Positions 8,692-17,160 of a stretch of 41,383 nucleotides of DNA are shown piece by piece (the stretch's first letter is position 1; each line of letters opens with the position of its first letter). This stretch comes from an uncultured Geobacteraceae bacterium. GTDB taxonomy: Bacteria > Desulfobacterota > Desulfuromonadia > Geobacterales > Pseudopelobacteraceae. Both the position numbers and the translations under genes were made by a program. The notes below the pieces were generated by a model. That model saw only the letters and a program-made list of their open reading frames with translations. It searched no databases and was not told where the DNA came from. Where the stretch lies: the NCBI GenBank assembly GCA_903876875.1, contig CAIRBT010000100.1, positions 1 to 41,383 of the forward strand, given 5' to 3'.

Positions 8692-8976
8692 ATGAATGAA
8701 ACTATTTTTTTACTGCTCCTGTTTGGTCTCCCTGCGGCGATAGGTTTTAAAATATCCCGTTCCCGGGGAAAAAACCCTCTCCTCTGGGGTGCTATTTCCG
8801 GCGTGTTCCCGTTCTTTTTATTGGTACTCTATTTTCACCGCCCCGAACATGAAATCAGCGGTTATTTCAGAAAGTGTGCGCAGTGCAACAAAACTTTTCC
8901 CTGGAAAGATTCCGTATGCAAATATTGCGGTACTCCGGTAATGGGGAATCTCAGTAAGGCAGAACAGGGTGACTAA
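8692..8976 (+). CDS. Small membrane protein with C-terminal zinc ribbon
   Basis: A 94-residue protein of unknown function. It has two hydrophobic stretches (about residues 3-18 and 30-48), then a CxxC...CxxC zinc-ribbon-like motif: CAQCNKTF (about 63-70) and CKYCGTP (about 79-85). The ATG at 8692 is chosen over one at 8680 because the GAGGGA ribosome site (8675-8680) overlaps the earlier codon. The terminator of the preceding gene lies immediately upstream and another follows at 8986, so it may be expressed as a short monocistron. The arrangement suggests a membrane-anchored metal-binding protein with the ribbon in the cytoplasm; topology is inferred. Confidence 0.65.
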   Translation: MNETIFLLLLFGLPAAIGFKISRSRGKNPLLWGAISGVFPFFLLVLYFHRPEHEISGYFRKCAQCNKTFPWKDSVCKYCGTPVMGNLSKAEQGD

Positions 8977-8985
8977 CCGTGTCAT

Positions 8986-9019
8986 TGGCTCCGTTTCATC
9001 CGGTCACGGAGCCATTTTT
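8986..9019 (+). terminator. Rho-independent terminator before fbp
   Basis: TGGCTCCGT (8986-8994) and ACGGAGCCA (9006-9014) form a perfect 9-bp stem with an 11-nt loop, followed by TTTTTA. It ends the small membrane-protein unit and lies just upstream of the fbp promoter. Confidence 0.88.
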
Positions 9020-9024
9020 AAGTC

Positions 9025-9053
9025 TTGCTAAAAACGGCTTTTTTCAGTATATC
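9025..9053 (+). promoter_or_regulatory. Putative sigma-70 promoter for fbp
   Basis: TTGCTA (9025-9030), 17-nt spacer, TATATC (9048-9053). Each hexamer matches 4 of 6 consensus bases with ideal spacing. It lies between a terminator and the fbp start at 9095. Confidence 0.45.
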
Positions 9054-9094
9054 AGACAGGTAGCTAACTTTAGTCTATTCAGCTCGGAGGACAC

Positions 9095-10039
9095 ATGTAC
9101 AGTCAACCAGGAAAGACAAAATTTCAAATTGATTTGCGCCAGCATCTGCGCGACCAGAACATCAGTGGCAATCTTGTACATCTAATCTGTGAAATTGCCG
9201 AAGCAAGCAAGTATGTTATTAATGCGGTGCGCACCGGTGATCTGGGGGTTGCCGGTACATCAAACCTGTACGGTGAAGAACAGTTGGCACTGGATGTCCT
9301 CTCTGACCGTATCATGCGCAAGCGACTCCAACATTCGGGTGTTGTCTGTAATATCGCTTCCGAGGAGATGGAGGAAATTTTTCAGGTTACCAGTAATCCC
9401 CAGGGGATGTTCTCCGTTGCCTATGATCCACTTGATGGCTCGTCACTGGTAGATGTGAATCTGGCGGTCGGCACCATTGTCGGTATTTATCAGGGTAACG
9501 ACCTGTTGCAGCCGGGTCGGAAGATGGTTGGTTCGATTTACATTCTGTATGGGCCCCGTGTATCACTGGTGTATTCGGTCGGCAAAGGGGTGTTTGAATT
9601 TACCATGAATCAGCTCATGGAATACACCCTGACCCGGGAAAATATTCAGATGAAACCGTCCGGTGATATGTATTCACCCGGTGGTTTGCGCAAAAAATAC
9701 AGTGAAGCCAATGAACGTTTTATCTGTTATCTGGAAAATAAAGGGGCGAAACTACGTTATTCCGGTGGCTTTGTGCCTGACTTTAATCAGATACTCATGA
9801 AGGGGAAGGGTGTTTTTATGTATCCGGCCTTAAATGATAGTCCGAACGGCAAACTTCGTCTGCTGTTTGAACTGAACCCCATGGCGTTCCTGATCGAACA
9901 GGCCGGTGGAGCTGCCACAAATGGTGAAATCCCCATTCTTGACATAGTTCCCGATGGTCTTGACCAGCGTTGTCCGGTGTATATTGGCTGCAAAGAGGAA
10001 GTTGCCAAGGCTGCCGAATTTCTGAGCGGCGATTGTTGA
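9095..10039 (+). CDS. fbp: Fructose-1,6-bisphosphatase, class I
   Basis: A 314-residue class I FBPase, which hydrolyses fructose 1,6-bisphosphate to fructose 6-phosphate in gluconeogenesis. The metal-binding motif DPLDGSS is at about residues 111-117, preceded by ASEEMEE (about 88-94), both catalytic in the family. The substrate-site region YSGGFVPDFNQ (about 222-232) and the C-terminal ALNDSPNGKLRLLFELNPM segment also fit. The ATG has a GGAGGAC ribosome site. It is followed 12 nt later by a small acidic protein gene, probably cotranscribed. A gluconeogenic enzyme is expected in an organism that grows on lactate. Confidence 0.95.
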   Translation: MYSQPGKTKFQIDLRQHLRDQNISGNLVHLICEIAEASKYVINAVRTGDLGVAGTSNLYGEEQLALDVLSDRIMRKRLQHSGVVCNIASEEMEEIFQVTSNPQGMFSVAYDPLDGSSLVDVNLAVGTIVGIYQGNDLLQPGRKMVGSIYILYGPRVSLVYSVGKGVFEFTMNQLMEYTLTRENIQMKPSGDMYSPGGLRKKYSEANERFICYLENKGAKLRYSGGFVPDFNQILMKGKGVFMYPALNDSPNGKLRLLFELNPMAFLIEQAGGAATNGEIPILDIVPDGLDQRCPVYIGCKEEVAKAAEFLSGDC

Positions 10040-10051
10040 AGAGGTAACGTT

Positions 10052-10342
10052 ATGACAGTTACTACGTTACCGGCTGTGCCACAACGGCTCTGTAGTGAGA
10101 TTCAGCTGTTCGATTTATGCGAGCTAACCTCCTGCAAACTGAAAGTGGGAAAATTTTGTACCGATCAGGATTTGCTCGCCCGTTTTGAAAAAATCTCCGA
10201 TGAAGAACAGCGAGTACCGGAACGGTATATTTCTGAAGAATCGGACGATGCGCTTGCTGACGAGGACGATGATTTTAATTATGATGATGACGAATCCGAC
10301 CCCGAGTATGCGCGTGATGACGAAGAAGATTGGGATGATTGA
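10052..10342 (+). CDS. Small protein with strongly acidic C-terminus
   Basis: A 96-residue protein without a recognised domain. The N-terminal half carries three cysteines (about residues 14, 23 and 28, with a fourth at 36) in a pattern resembling a small metal or disulfide site. The C-terminal 40 residues are dominated by Asp and Glu (EDDDFNYDDDESDPEYARDDEEDWDD region). It begins 12 nt after fbp and the shared unit ends at the terminator at 10378. Such tails occur in proteins that interact with basic partners or bind divalent cations, but no function can be assigned. Confidence 0.65.
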   Translation: MTVTTLPAVPQRLCSEIQLFDLCELTSCKLKVGKFCTDQDLLARFEKISDEEQRVPERYISEESDDALADEDDDFNYDDDESDPEYARDDEEDWDD

Positions 10343-10377
10343 CAAAAGATCGTGAGAATTGTTCTCATGCTACACTC

Positions 10378-10408
10378 ACGGGGTTCGACTAAGTCGAACC
10401 CCGTTTTC
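10378..10408 (+). terminator. Rho-independent terminator for the fbp unit
   Basis: A perfect 27-nt palindrome, arms ACGGGGTTCGACT and AGTCGAACCCCGT (10378-10404), is followed by TTTT on the plus strand. There is no T-tract on the minus-strand exit side, so it serves fbp and its neighbour rather than the convergent regulator gene. Confidence 0.88.
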
Positions 10409-10432
10409 ATGGGCGGGTCTTTATGATTGTTT

Positions 10433-11482
10433 TTAGTCCATTAATCGTTTGCCGGCACACTCTTCCCACAGCTGGCGGGGTATTGAAGTAAAGAGATCCG
10501 TAATTTCCGGATCAAACTGGCTCCCTTTGCAGGTGATGATTTCGGCAGTCATCCGGGCAAAGGGGAGGGCATTACGGTACGGGCGATCTGAGGTCATGGC
10601 ATCGAGGGTGTCCACCAGTGTGAAGATACGTGATGACAGAGGGATCTGATCCCCTTTCAATCTCTTTGGATACCCGGAACCGTCAAACCGTTCGTGATGG
10701 GACAGAATCATATCTGCCGGTCCTTTCAAAAAATCAATTTCCGAAAGAATTGCATATCCTACTTCAGGATGGCGCCGCATTTCAAGCCACTCCCGTTCGT
10801 CAAGGGGGCCGGGCTTGAGAAGAATATTGTCCGATATGCCAATTTTACCGATATCATGGAGCAGAGCCCCTTTGGCAAGTTCCTGAAGTTCCTTGCCTGC
10901 CACTCCCATTTTCTCACCCAGGAGAACAGCGTAGTTCATTACCCGCTCGGAATGTGAACCAACCTCCTTTTCACGGGCATCAAGTGCCTTCACCAATGCT
11001 GTCAAGGTGCTGTCATAGGCGTGGGAAAGCTCGTTCATGGTGTTTCTGATCTGGGCGGTCTGCTCCTGTACTTTGAATTCAAGGCTTGCTTGATACTGTT
11101 TTTTCTCAAGGGTTAGGCTGCGGCGCTCCATCAGGTTTTTAACTGTCAGAATGACCCGGTTTATGCCAAATGGTTTCGTTATGTAATCGTCTGCACCGAG
11201 GTGAACACATTCCAGAGCGGTATTCATATCGGAAAGTCCGGTAATCATTAACACCGCTATGTCCTTATCAATTAATTTCAGTTCACGTAGCAGGTCAACC
11301 CCGCTTCTCCCCCGCATCATAATATCGGAAATGACCAGATCCACGGGAATCGTGCCCAGAAGTGTCAGTGCTTCATCAACATTTGAAGCGGTGTGACATT
11401 CATATGCTTCCATTTCAAGGGCTGATGATAACAGTTCCCGGATCATCTCCTCATCATCAACAATTAGTATGTGTTTACTCAT
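10433..11482 (-). CDS. Response regulator with HD-GYP domain (cyclic-di-GMP phosphodiesterase type)
   Basis: A 349-residue protein of the RpfG class. Residues 1-120 are a receiver with Asp53 as the phospho-acceptor (DLVISDIMM) and a TKPF lysine near 104. A coiled linker of about 40 residues follows. The HD-GYP domain spans about 165-345 with GALLHDIGKIG (HD pair) and HHERFDGSGYP (GYP motif), so the catalytic signature is intact. By family it hydrolyses cyclic di-GMP when phosphorylated. It is divergent from comEC and convergent with the fbp unit, with no adjacent cognate kinase. A GGAG ribosome site precedes the ATG by 9-10 nt. Confidence 0.92.
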   Translation of the reverse strand: MSKHILIVDDEEMIRELLSSALEMEAYECHTASNVDEALTLLGTIPVDLVISDIMMRGRSGVDLLRELKLIDKDIAVLMITGLSDMNTALECVHLGADDYITKPFGINRVILTVKNLMERRSLTLEKKQYQASLEFKVQEQTAQIRNTMNELSHAYDSTLTALVKALDAREKEVGSHSERVMNYAVLLGEKMGVAGKELQELAKGALLHDIGKIGISDNILLKPGPLDEREWLEMRRHPEVGYAILSEIDFLKGPADMILSHHERFDGSGYPKRLKGDQIPLSSRIFTLVDTLDAMTSDRPYRNALPFARMTAEIITCKGSQFDPEITDLFTSIPRQLWEECAGKRLMD

Positions 11483-11700
11483 AGGGATGATTCTCCTCTC
11501 ACGAAATACCGCTATAGAATACTATTTTTTTTAAAAATATGTAACCCCTAATTATAGCAGGTATATTAATTTCTTCTCGCGACTCATCTGTATGCAACCG
11601 GTGTTCCTTGTGGTATGCTGATGGACATACTGCACTCGTCACACTCCCTAATTCAGAAGGATATCGCGATGTTCTGTCAGTACCGCACATAACAGTAGCC
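11483..11700. other. Divergent region between HD-GYP regulator and comEC
   Basis: This 218-base stretch has no convincing gene. It holds an extended -10 promoter for the regulator on the minus strand (11551-11559) and an upstream in-frame extension of comEC starting from TTG at 11608, which I consider untranslated. Confidence 0.5.
11551..11559 (-). promoter_or_regulatory. Extended -10 promoter for HD-GYP regulator
   Basis: The minus strand reads TGCTATAAT here, a perfect extended -10 (TGnTATAAT). No good -35 hexamer is seen, which is usual for extended -10 promoters. Initiation would fall near 11545, about 60 nt before the ATG. Confidence 0.5.
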
Positions 11701-14088
11701 ATGTGTCGCTGGCCGTTATTATTGCCGTTTTTGATGATGGTACTTGGGCTCACCATCACGGTTCTTTGTGGGTACTATGGTGACAATTCGCTTTTGCTAC
11801 CTCTGCTGCTCTGTCTGTTCCTTGCTGCCTCTTGTGTGGATGCATATCCGTTTACGGTCTGTAGTGCTCTCTTCTTTCTGTTTTGGGGGCTTTCTGCACT
11901 GACTCCCTGGCTTTTCCCCCCACACCATCCCGATTCCATTACAGATAAAGTGACCGCAACGCCGGTCACCATTGAGGGGGTTATTGCTGATCGTCCTGTT
12001 GTTACCATTGATGGCAGCCGATTTGTTATTCAGGCCGAACAGCTTCGGAGTGCGGGAGGTGTGGAGCCGGTTGTCGGTCAGTTACTGCTCTTTGTCGGTG
12101 AGGGGGCCGTGCAGATGTCACGGGGTGATCGGGTACGCTTTGTCTCCACGATCGCCACTCCACGGCTCCTGGGGTTGCCGGGCGAATTTAATTATCCCCG
12201 TTTTCTGGCCTTTCAGGGCATCAACGTACTCTGCCGGATCCGTACTTCACAGGACATTGTGCTAATAAAGGGGGGGACGGTTCTGTCGCCCCTGCGCTCA
12301 GTTGATCATCTGGCAGATGTCTTGGGTGAAACAATAAGGCGTGCTATTCCGGATGACGCCATTTCTTCGGTGCTGGTGGCACTGTTGCTGGGGGATCAGA
12401 GAAGGATTCCCCGCGAACTTGCCAACGCCTATACCAGAGCCGGTGTTAATCATATCCTCTCTATTTCCGGCTTTCACGTCGGTATAATCGCTGCGTTTAT
12501 TTCATTAGCCACCATGTGGTGTCTTTCCCGCATCGAATACATTTCCCTGCGGTGGAACATCAGAAGGTGTGCCGTTCTCATCTCTGTTCCGGCCATGGCA
12601 GCCTATCTGGTGCTGACCGGCACTGCACCAGCCACGGCCCGCTCGGTGATCATGCTGACCGTCTTTGCTCTGGCCCTCTTTGCAGAGCGGGAGCAAAACG
12701 CCATCAACACCCTGCTCCTGGCGGCATTTTGCCTGGTGGTCATCAATCCCCCCACACTTTTCGATGTGTCATTTCAGCTTTCCTTTGTCTCGCTCTGGGG
12801 ACTTATTCTCATGGTTCCGCTGGTTACCCGCTGGTGTGAAAGAGTCTCTTCTCCCCGCCTGCGCGAGGTGCTGCTTTTTCTGGCGGCATCAATCGCAGCA
12901 ACAGTTATTACGATTATTCCGGTGTTGTATACCTTTAAGGTGGCATCGGTGAATGGTATTCTGACTAATTTTCTGATCGTGCCGCTGCTTGGCTACGGTG
13001 CCGTGCTTGCCGGATTCGTCGCTGCGCCACTTACTCTGCTACTGCCTGCAGCCGCTCCCTATCTGCTCTGGCCAGCAGCAGTACTGATCAGCATAGCCAA
13101 CCGTTTTATTATCTGGAGTACCTGCCTCCCGATCTACAGAAGTTACGGCGTCACGGACTGTGATATGCTGGTTTTCTGGCTACTGCTCTGTTGGGTTACT
13201 TTTGTTAGTAATAAAACAGTACGGCGTAACGGTGTCCTGCTGCTGGTAATAGCAGGCTGTGCCGTGCATGTTTCCCTTACGGCGGTCAGTGACGGCACCT
13301 TGCATATTTCCGTATTGAGCGTGGGGCAGGCTGAGTCACTCCTGCTGCGTCTCCCTGACAGCAGCACTCTGCTCATTGATGGCGGCGGCTACCTGTTTGA
13401 AAATGACAATGATTTTGGTCAAAAGTTCATGGCACCGGCCTTAGGTGCCCTCCATGTGACGCGCATAGACCGGATGATCGCAACCCATAACCACCCGGAT
13501 CACAGCGGTGGTCTGCCGTTTCTCATCCATAATTTCCCCGTGGGTGAATTTTGGAGTAACCGGAGTATCACCGCAGAAATTGCCGAAGCACTTCGGCACA
13601 AACAGCTTCCCCACCAGATTCTGAAACGGGGTGATCTCATTACACTCCCGGGTCCGGTCACCATAACGGTGTTATCTCCTGCGGATTCTCAGGCAGAAGA
13701 TGGCAATGATGAAGAGAATGTTAACGAACAATCTCTTGTGTTCAGGCTTGTCTATGGTGACTTTTCAATGCTGTTTACCGCCGATGCCGGTCTTACCGCA
13801 GAACAGACCATGCTCGCTGGAAATAACCTGCTGGCGTCAACTGTCTTGAAGGTTGGCCACCATGGTAGTCGCTACTCCACGTCACCGGAATTTCTTGCCC
13901 GGGTTCATCCAAAGGTTGCCTTCATTTCTGCCGGTGCCGGCAATCGTTTTGGGCTGCCGTCACCCCGCACCGTTGAGTTGTTAACTCAGCAGCGGATCCC
14001 CCTCTTTCGCACAGATCGTGACGGCACCATCGAGTTGGTGACCGACGGCAGAAAGTGGGCAATAACCACCCCCTACAAGCCCGATTGA
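11701..14088 (+). CDS. comEC: DNA uptake channel protein ComEC/Rec2
   Basis: A protein of about 795 residues with the three-part ComEC layout: N-terminal membrane helices with an OB-like DUF4131 segment, a central Competence domain with many hydrophobic helices (including the motif NHILSISGFHVGI about residue 255), and a C-terminal metallo-beta-lactamase domain. The latter shows LLIDGG, the zinc motif THNHPDHSGG and KVGHHGSRYSTS. It forms the inner-membrane channel for single-stranded DNA uptake. The ATG at 11701 gives the typical N-terminus (MCRWPLLLPFLMM); a TTG start at 11608 would add 31 untypical residues. Neither start has a strong ribosome site. A full-length gene hints that competence may be functional, but no other com gene is in the window. 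Confidence 0.9.
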   Translation: MCRWPLLLPFLMMVLGLTITVLCGYYGDNSLLLPLLLCLFLAASCVDAYPFTVCSALFFLFWGLSALTPWLFPPHHPDSITDKVTATPVTIEGVIADRPVVTIDGSRFVIQAEQLRSAGGVEPVVGQLLLFVGEGAVQMSRGDRVRFVSTIATPRLLGLPGEFNYPRFLAFQGINVLCRIRTSQDIVLIKGGTVLSPLRSVDHLADVLGETIRRAIPDDAISSVLVALLLGDQRRIPRELANAYTRAGVNHILSISGFHVGIIAAFISLATMWCLSRIEYISLRWNIRRCAVLISVPAMAAYLVLTGTAPATARSVIMLTVFALALFAEREQNAINTLLLAAFCLVVINPPTLFDVSFQLSFVSLWGLILMVPLVTRWCERVSSPRLREVLLFLAASIAATVITIIPVLYTFKVASVNGILTNFLIVPLLGYGAVLAGFVAAPLTLLLPAAAPYLLWPAAVLISIANRFIIWSTCLPIYRSYGVTDCDMLVFWLLLCWVTFVSNKTVRRNGVLLLVIAGCAVHVSLTAVSDGTLHISVLSVGQAESLLLRLPDSSTLLIDGGGYLFENDNDFGQKFMAPALGALHVTRIDRMIATHNHPDHSGGLPFLIHNFPVGEFWSNRSITAEIAEALRHKQLPHQILKRGDLITLPGPVTITVLSPADSQAEDGNDEENVNEQSLVFRLVYGDFSMLFTADAGLTAEQTMLAGNNLLASTVLKVGHHGSRYSTSPEFLARVHPKVAFISAGAGNRFGLPSPRTVELLTQQRIPLFRTDRDGTIELVTDGRKWAITTPYKPD

Positions 14089-14144
14089 CGTTGACTCAAC
14101 ACCGGAAAATAGGGTACAAAGTACGGTACGGCTTTGTGGATACT

Positions 14145-14150
14145 TATAAT
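14145..14150 (+). promoter_or_regulatory. Possible promoter for the hisS operon
   Basis: A perfect TATAAT lies 38 nt before the hisS start, preceded by the inverted repeat ACAAAG (14116-14121)/CTTTGT (14132-14137). No good -35 is present at 17 nt. An alternative is TTGACT (14091) with TACAAA (14115) and an 18-nt spacer. Confidence 0.35.
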
Positions 14151-14187
14151 TGGTCATCACTCTGATACTAAACGTTTGAGGTGGAAT

Positions 14188-15444
14188 GTGGCACTAACCG
14201 CAGTTAAAGGTTTTAATGATATATTACCCGATGAAGCGGCGCGCTGGCGGCATATCGAACAGACAGCCCGCAGGGTTTTTGAACAGTATGGGTTTGGTGA
14301 GATCCGGGTGCCGGTCATGGAAAAAACAGAACTGTTCTGTCGCTCCATCGGTGACGCCACGGACATCGTAGAAAAAGAGATGTATACGTTTGTGGACAAG
14401 GGTGAAAACAGCGTTACCCTCCGTCCCGAAGGAACTGCCGGGGTTATGCGGGCATTTATCGAGCACAAGCTCTATGCCCAGGATCCGGTGGCCCGTCTCT
14501 ATTACATGGGGCCTATGTTCCGCTATGAGCGTCCCCAGAAGGGGCGCTACCGGCAGTTCCACCAGATTGGTGCCGAGTTGACCGGTGTTACCGATCCGCT
14601 GGCCGATGCCCAGGTTCTCACCATGCTAACCCTGTTTTTCCGTGAGATAGGGCTTCAGGAGCCGACACTTCAGATTAACTCCCTTGGCTGTCCCGACTGT
14701 CGGCCCGCCTATCGTGCCGCACTGCGGGTCTATCTGGAAGAACGGCTGGGACTGCTCTGTGAGGACTGCAAGCGTCGTTACGACACCAACCCGCTCCGTG
14801 CCCTTGACTGCAAGGTTCCCGGTTGTGCCGAGGCAACGTCCGCTGCACCTTCCGTGCTGGAACACCTCTGTACCGGATGTGATGAGCATTTTGGACTTGT
14901 CCGTCACTATCTGGAGCTGTCCGGCACGGACTATCGTATTAATTCCCGCATGGTACGGGGGCTTGATTACTATACCCGTACCACCTTTGAAATGGTTACC
15001 GGTCTGCTCGGTTCCCAGTCAGCCGTTGCTGCCGGTGGTCGCTATGATGGGTTGATTTCCCAGTTGGGGGGACCTGCTCTTCCCGGTATCGGTTTTGCCA
15101 TGGGGGTTGAGCGGGTGGCGCTGCTGCTTGGCAGCCAGGATTTTTCAACCACTCCCGATCTCTTCATTGCCACCATGGGGCAGGGGGAGCGTGAGCTGGC
15201 TTTCACTCTCATGGATGGTTTGCTGAAGGGGGGATTTCGTGTTGAGATGGACTATGAGGGCAAAAGCCTGAAAAGTCAGATGCGGCGTGCCGATAAGCTG
15301 AAGGCGAACTATTCGGTGGTTATCGGGGGGAATGAAGTAGCCGCCGGTTCCGCCTCCTTTAAACGGATGGCCGATGGCAGCACCACTGGTGTGCCGTTAA
15401 CGGTATCCGCTATCCAGACGTTTCTTTCCGGTGCGCTGCGGTAA
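14188..15444 (+). CDS. hisS: Histidyl-tRNA synthetase
   Basis: A 418-residue class II aminoacyl-tRNA synthetase that charges tRNA-His in the cytoplasm. Motif 2 is [18 protein letters not shown] (about residues 110-127) and the histidine-specific motifs [10 protein letters not shown] (about 259-268) and [10 protein letters not shown] (about 280-289) are present. Motif 3 is [10 protein letters not shown] (about 302-311). Start is the GTG at 14188, which has a GAGGTGG ribosome site and gives the family-standard start (V/M)[13 protein letters not shown]; an ATG 18 codons upstream would add an untypical extension. A CxxC-CxxxxD insert (residues about 167-210) holds several cysteines that could bind zinc. 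The stop overlaps the ruvB start (TAATG), so this is the head of a long operon. Confidence 0.96.
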   Translation: MALTAVKGFNDILPDEAARWRHIEQTARRVFEQYGFGEIRVPVMEKTELFCRSIGDATDIVEKEMYTFVDKGENSVTLRPEGTAGVMRAFIEHKLYAQDPVARLYYMGPMFRYERPQKGRYRQFHQIGAELTGVTDPLADAQVLTMLTLFFREIGLQEPTLQINSLGCPDCRPAYRAALRVYLEERLGLLCEDCKRRYDTNPLRALDCKVPGCAEATSAAPSVLEHLCTGCDEHFGLVRHYLELSGTDYRINSRMVRGLDYYTRTTFEMVTGLLGSQSAVAAGGRYDGLISQLGGPALPGIGFAMGVERVALLLGSQDFSTTPDLFIATMGQGERELAFTLMDGLLKGGFRVEMDYEGKSLKSQMRRADKLKANYSVVIGGNEVAAGSASFKRMADGSTTGVPLTVSAIQTFLSGALR

Positions 15445-16463
15445 TGGAGCCACGTACCGTCACACCGGAAAAGCGGGACGATGATTCCCAATTTGACGCG
15501 ACGCTGCGTCCCCGCTCCTTTGATGATTACATCGGTCAGGAGAAGATTAAAGGCAATCTCAAGCTCTTTATTGATGCCGCGCGGGGGAGGGGAGAGGCCC
15601 TTGACCATGTGCTCCTCTATGGGCCGCCCGGTCTTGGTAAGACAACTCTGGCAAATATTATCGCCTGTGAAATGGGGGTAAACATCAAGTCAACATCGGG
15701 TCCGGTTATTGAGCGCCCCGGTGATCTTGCTGCAATTCTGACCAATCTGGAACCCCATGATGTGCTTTTTATTGATGAGATTCACCGCATTTCGCACATT
15801 GTTGAAGAGATACTCTATCCTGCCATGGAAGATTATCAGCTTGATATTATCATCGGTCAGGGGCCCAGTGCCCGCTCCATAAAACTCGATCTTCCCCACT
15901 TTACCCTGGTGGGTGCCACAACCAGGGCCGGGCTGCTTTCGTCCCCGCTCCGTGATCGTTTTGGCGTTATCTCCCGGTTGGAGTTTTATACCCATGCCGA
16001 GTTGGCCACCATCATCTGCCGTTCCTCCGGCATCCTGGGCATGGAGATTGATCCTCTGGGGGCTGCTGAACTGGCCCGCCGTAGTCGGGGAACCCCCCGT
16101 ATTGCCAACCGTCTTTTGCGCAGGGTTCGCGACTATGCCCAGGTGCGGGCCGACGGGGTCATCACTCTCCCGGTGGTGCAGGAAACTCTACGACTTCTGG
16201 AAATAGACGAAATGGGGTTTGATCAGATGGATCGTATGATACTTCTGACCATAATCGACAAATTTGGTGGCGGGCCGGTGGGGCTTGATACCATTGGAGC
16301 CGCCATCAGTGAGGAAAGCGACACCATTGAAGATGTCTATGAGCCGTTTCTAATTCAGAATGGTTTCATAAATCGCACACCCCGTGGCAGGGTGGCCACC
16401 AGAGCCGCCTACCTGCATTTTAACCGTGTTCCGCCTGCCAACTCGCAGGCGACTCTCTTCTGA
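15444..16463 (+). CDS. ruvB: Holliday junction branch migration helicase RuvB
   Basis: A 339-residue AAA+ ATPase. Walker [10 protein letters not shown] (about residues 55-63), Walker B LFIDEIHR (about 108-115), sensor 1 GATTRAG (about 156-162) and the winged-helix end with [12 protein letters not shown] are all present. It drives branch migration of Holliday junctions together with RuvA. The start overlaps the hisS stop by one base. ruvA and ruvC are not adjacent; they must be elsewhere. The protein is of normal length and intact. Confidence 0.97.
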   Translation: MEPRTVTPEKRDDDSQFDATLRPRSFDDYIGQEKIKGNLKLFIDAARGRGEALDHVLLYGPPGLGKTTLANIIACEMGVNIKSTSGPVIERPGDLAAILTNLEPHDVLFIDEIHRISHIVEEILYPAMEDYQLDIIIGQGPSARSIKLDLPHFTLVGATTRAGLLSSPLRDRFGVISRLEFYTHAELATIICRSSGILGMEIDPLGAAELARRSRGTPRIANRLLRRVRDYAQVRADGVITLPVVQETLRLLEIDEMGFDQMDRMILLTIIDKFGGGPVGLDTIGAAISEESDTIEDVYEPFLIQNGFINRTPRGRVATRAAYLHFNRVPPANSQATLF

Positions 16464-16464
16464 T

Positions 16465-17160
16465 ATGCAGCAAATTTTCGATTTCCCGGTCATACCGAGT
16501 TTTTCCTTCGACACGTTTGTCACCTGTGACGGCAATCTGTCCGCCTTTCGCTTTGCCCGCAAGGTTGCCGACCAGAACGATTCAGAGAAGCTGCTCTATC
16601 TCCATGGCCCCTCCGGTTCCGGTAAAACCCACCTCTTGCAGTCCATTGCACGTAATGGTTTTCCCTATATTTCGCTTCGACAGGGCGTTACGCAGTCGCA
16701 ATTGATGAAAACAGCTGCCTCTGCCTCAGGTTTGATTGTGGATGATCTCCAGTCAGTTCCCGATGATCCTGATTTTAAACGAGCCCTCTGGCAACTGTTT
16801 AATGAATTTCACACTTCCGGTCGGGTTATTGCCTTGGCCGGATCACATCCGCCTCGGGAACTTGTCGGACTGGACGAACATTTAACCTCTCGCTTGCTCT
16901 GGGGGTTGGTTGCCCGCCTCGATACCTCCGACGATGTGTCCCGTCGGATGATCATCAAGAAGGTCGCTGAGGATTACCAGATCAGGGTCCCGGACGATGT
17001 AATTGACTACATTCTGCTTACCACAAGTCGTGAGGTTGGTGATTTGCTGGCCGCATTCCAGCACCTCTACCGCCGCTCTTTGGCCGATAAACGTCGTATT
17101 ACGCTCCCCTTTGCCCGCGAGGTTCGCGAGTCAACACCACAGGATAACCTGCTGTCATGA
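16465..17160 (+). CDS. DnaA-related AAA+ ATPase (Hda-like)
   Basis: A 231-residue protein related to Hda and the ATPase core of DnaA. It has Walker A GPSGSGKTH (about residues 46-54), a Walker B-like LIVDDLQSV (about 91-99) and a sensor/arginine finger region SRLLWGLVARL (about 138-148). The C-terminal DNA-binding domain of DnaA is absent and the protein ends in a lid subdomain. Hda in E. coli stimulates ATP hydrolysis by DnaA bound to the sliding clamp; residues FDFPVIPSFSF at the N-terminus include a short segment resembling the clamp-binding motif region, which is only suggestive. The ATG is 1 nt after the ruvB stop and the end overlaps the next gene by 4 nt, so translation is coupled. A regulatory role at oriC is inference. 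Confidence 0.75.
   Translation: MQQIFDFPVIPSFSFDTFVTCDGNLSAFRFARKVADQNDSEKLLYLHGPSGSGKTHLLQSIARNGFPYISLRQGVTQSQLMKTAASASGLIVDDLQSVPDDPDFKRALWQLFNEFHTSGRVIALAGSHPPRELVGLDEHLTSRLLWGLVARLDTSDDVSRRMIIKKVAEDYQIRVPDDVIDYILLTTSREVGDLLAAFQHLYRRSLADKRRITLPFAREVRESTPQDNLLS

Noticed and set aside
10378..10404. Bidirectional terminator between the fbp unit and the HD-GYP gene
   Set aside because: The palindrome is perfect, but only the plus strand has a following T-tract.
11608..11700. TTG start giving a longer ComEC
   Set aside because: The extra 31 residues are not typical of ComEC and no ribosome site precedes the TTG.
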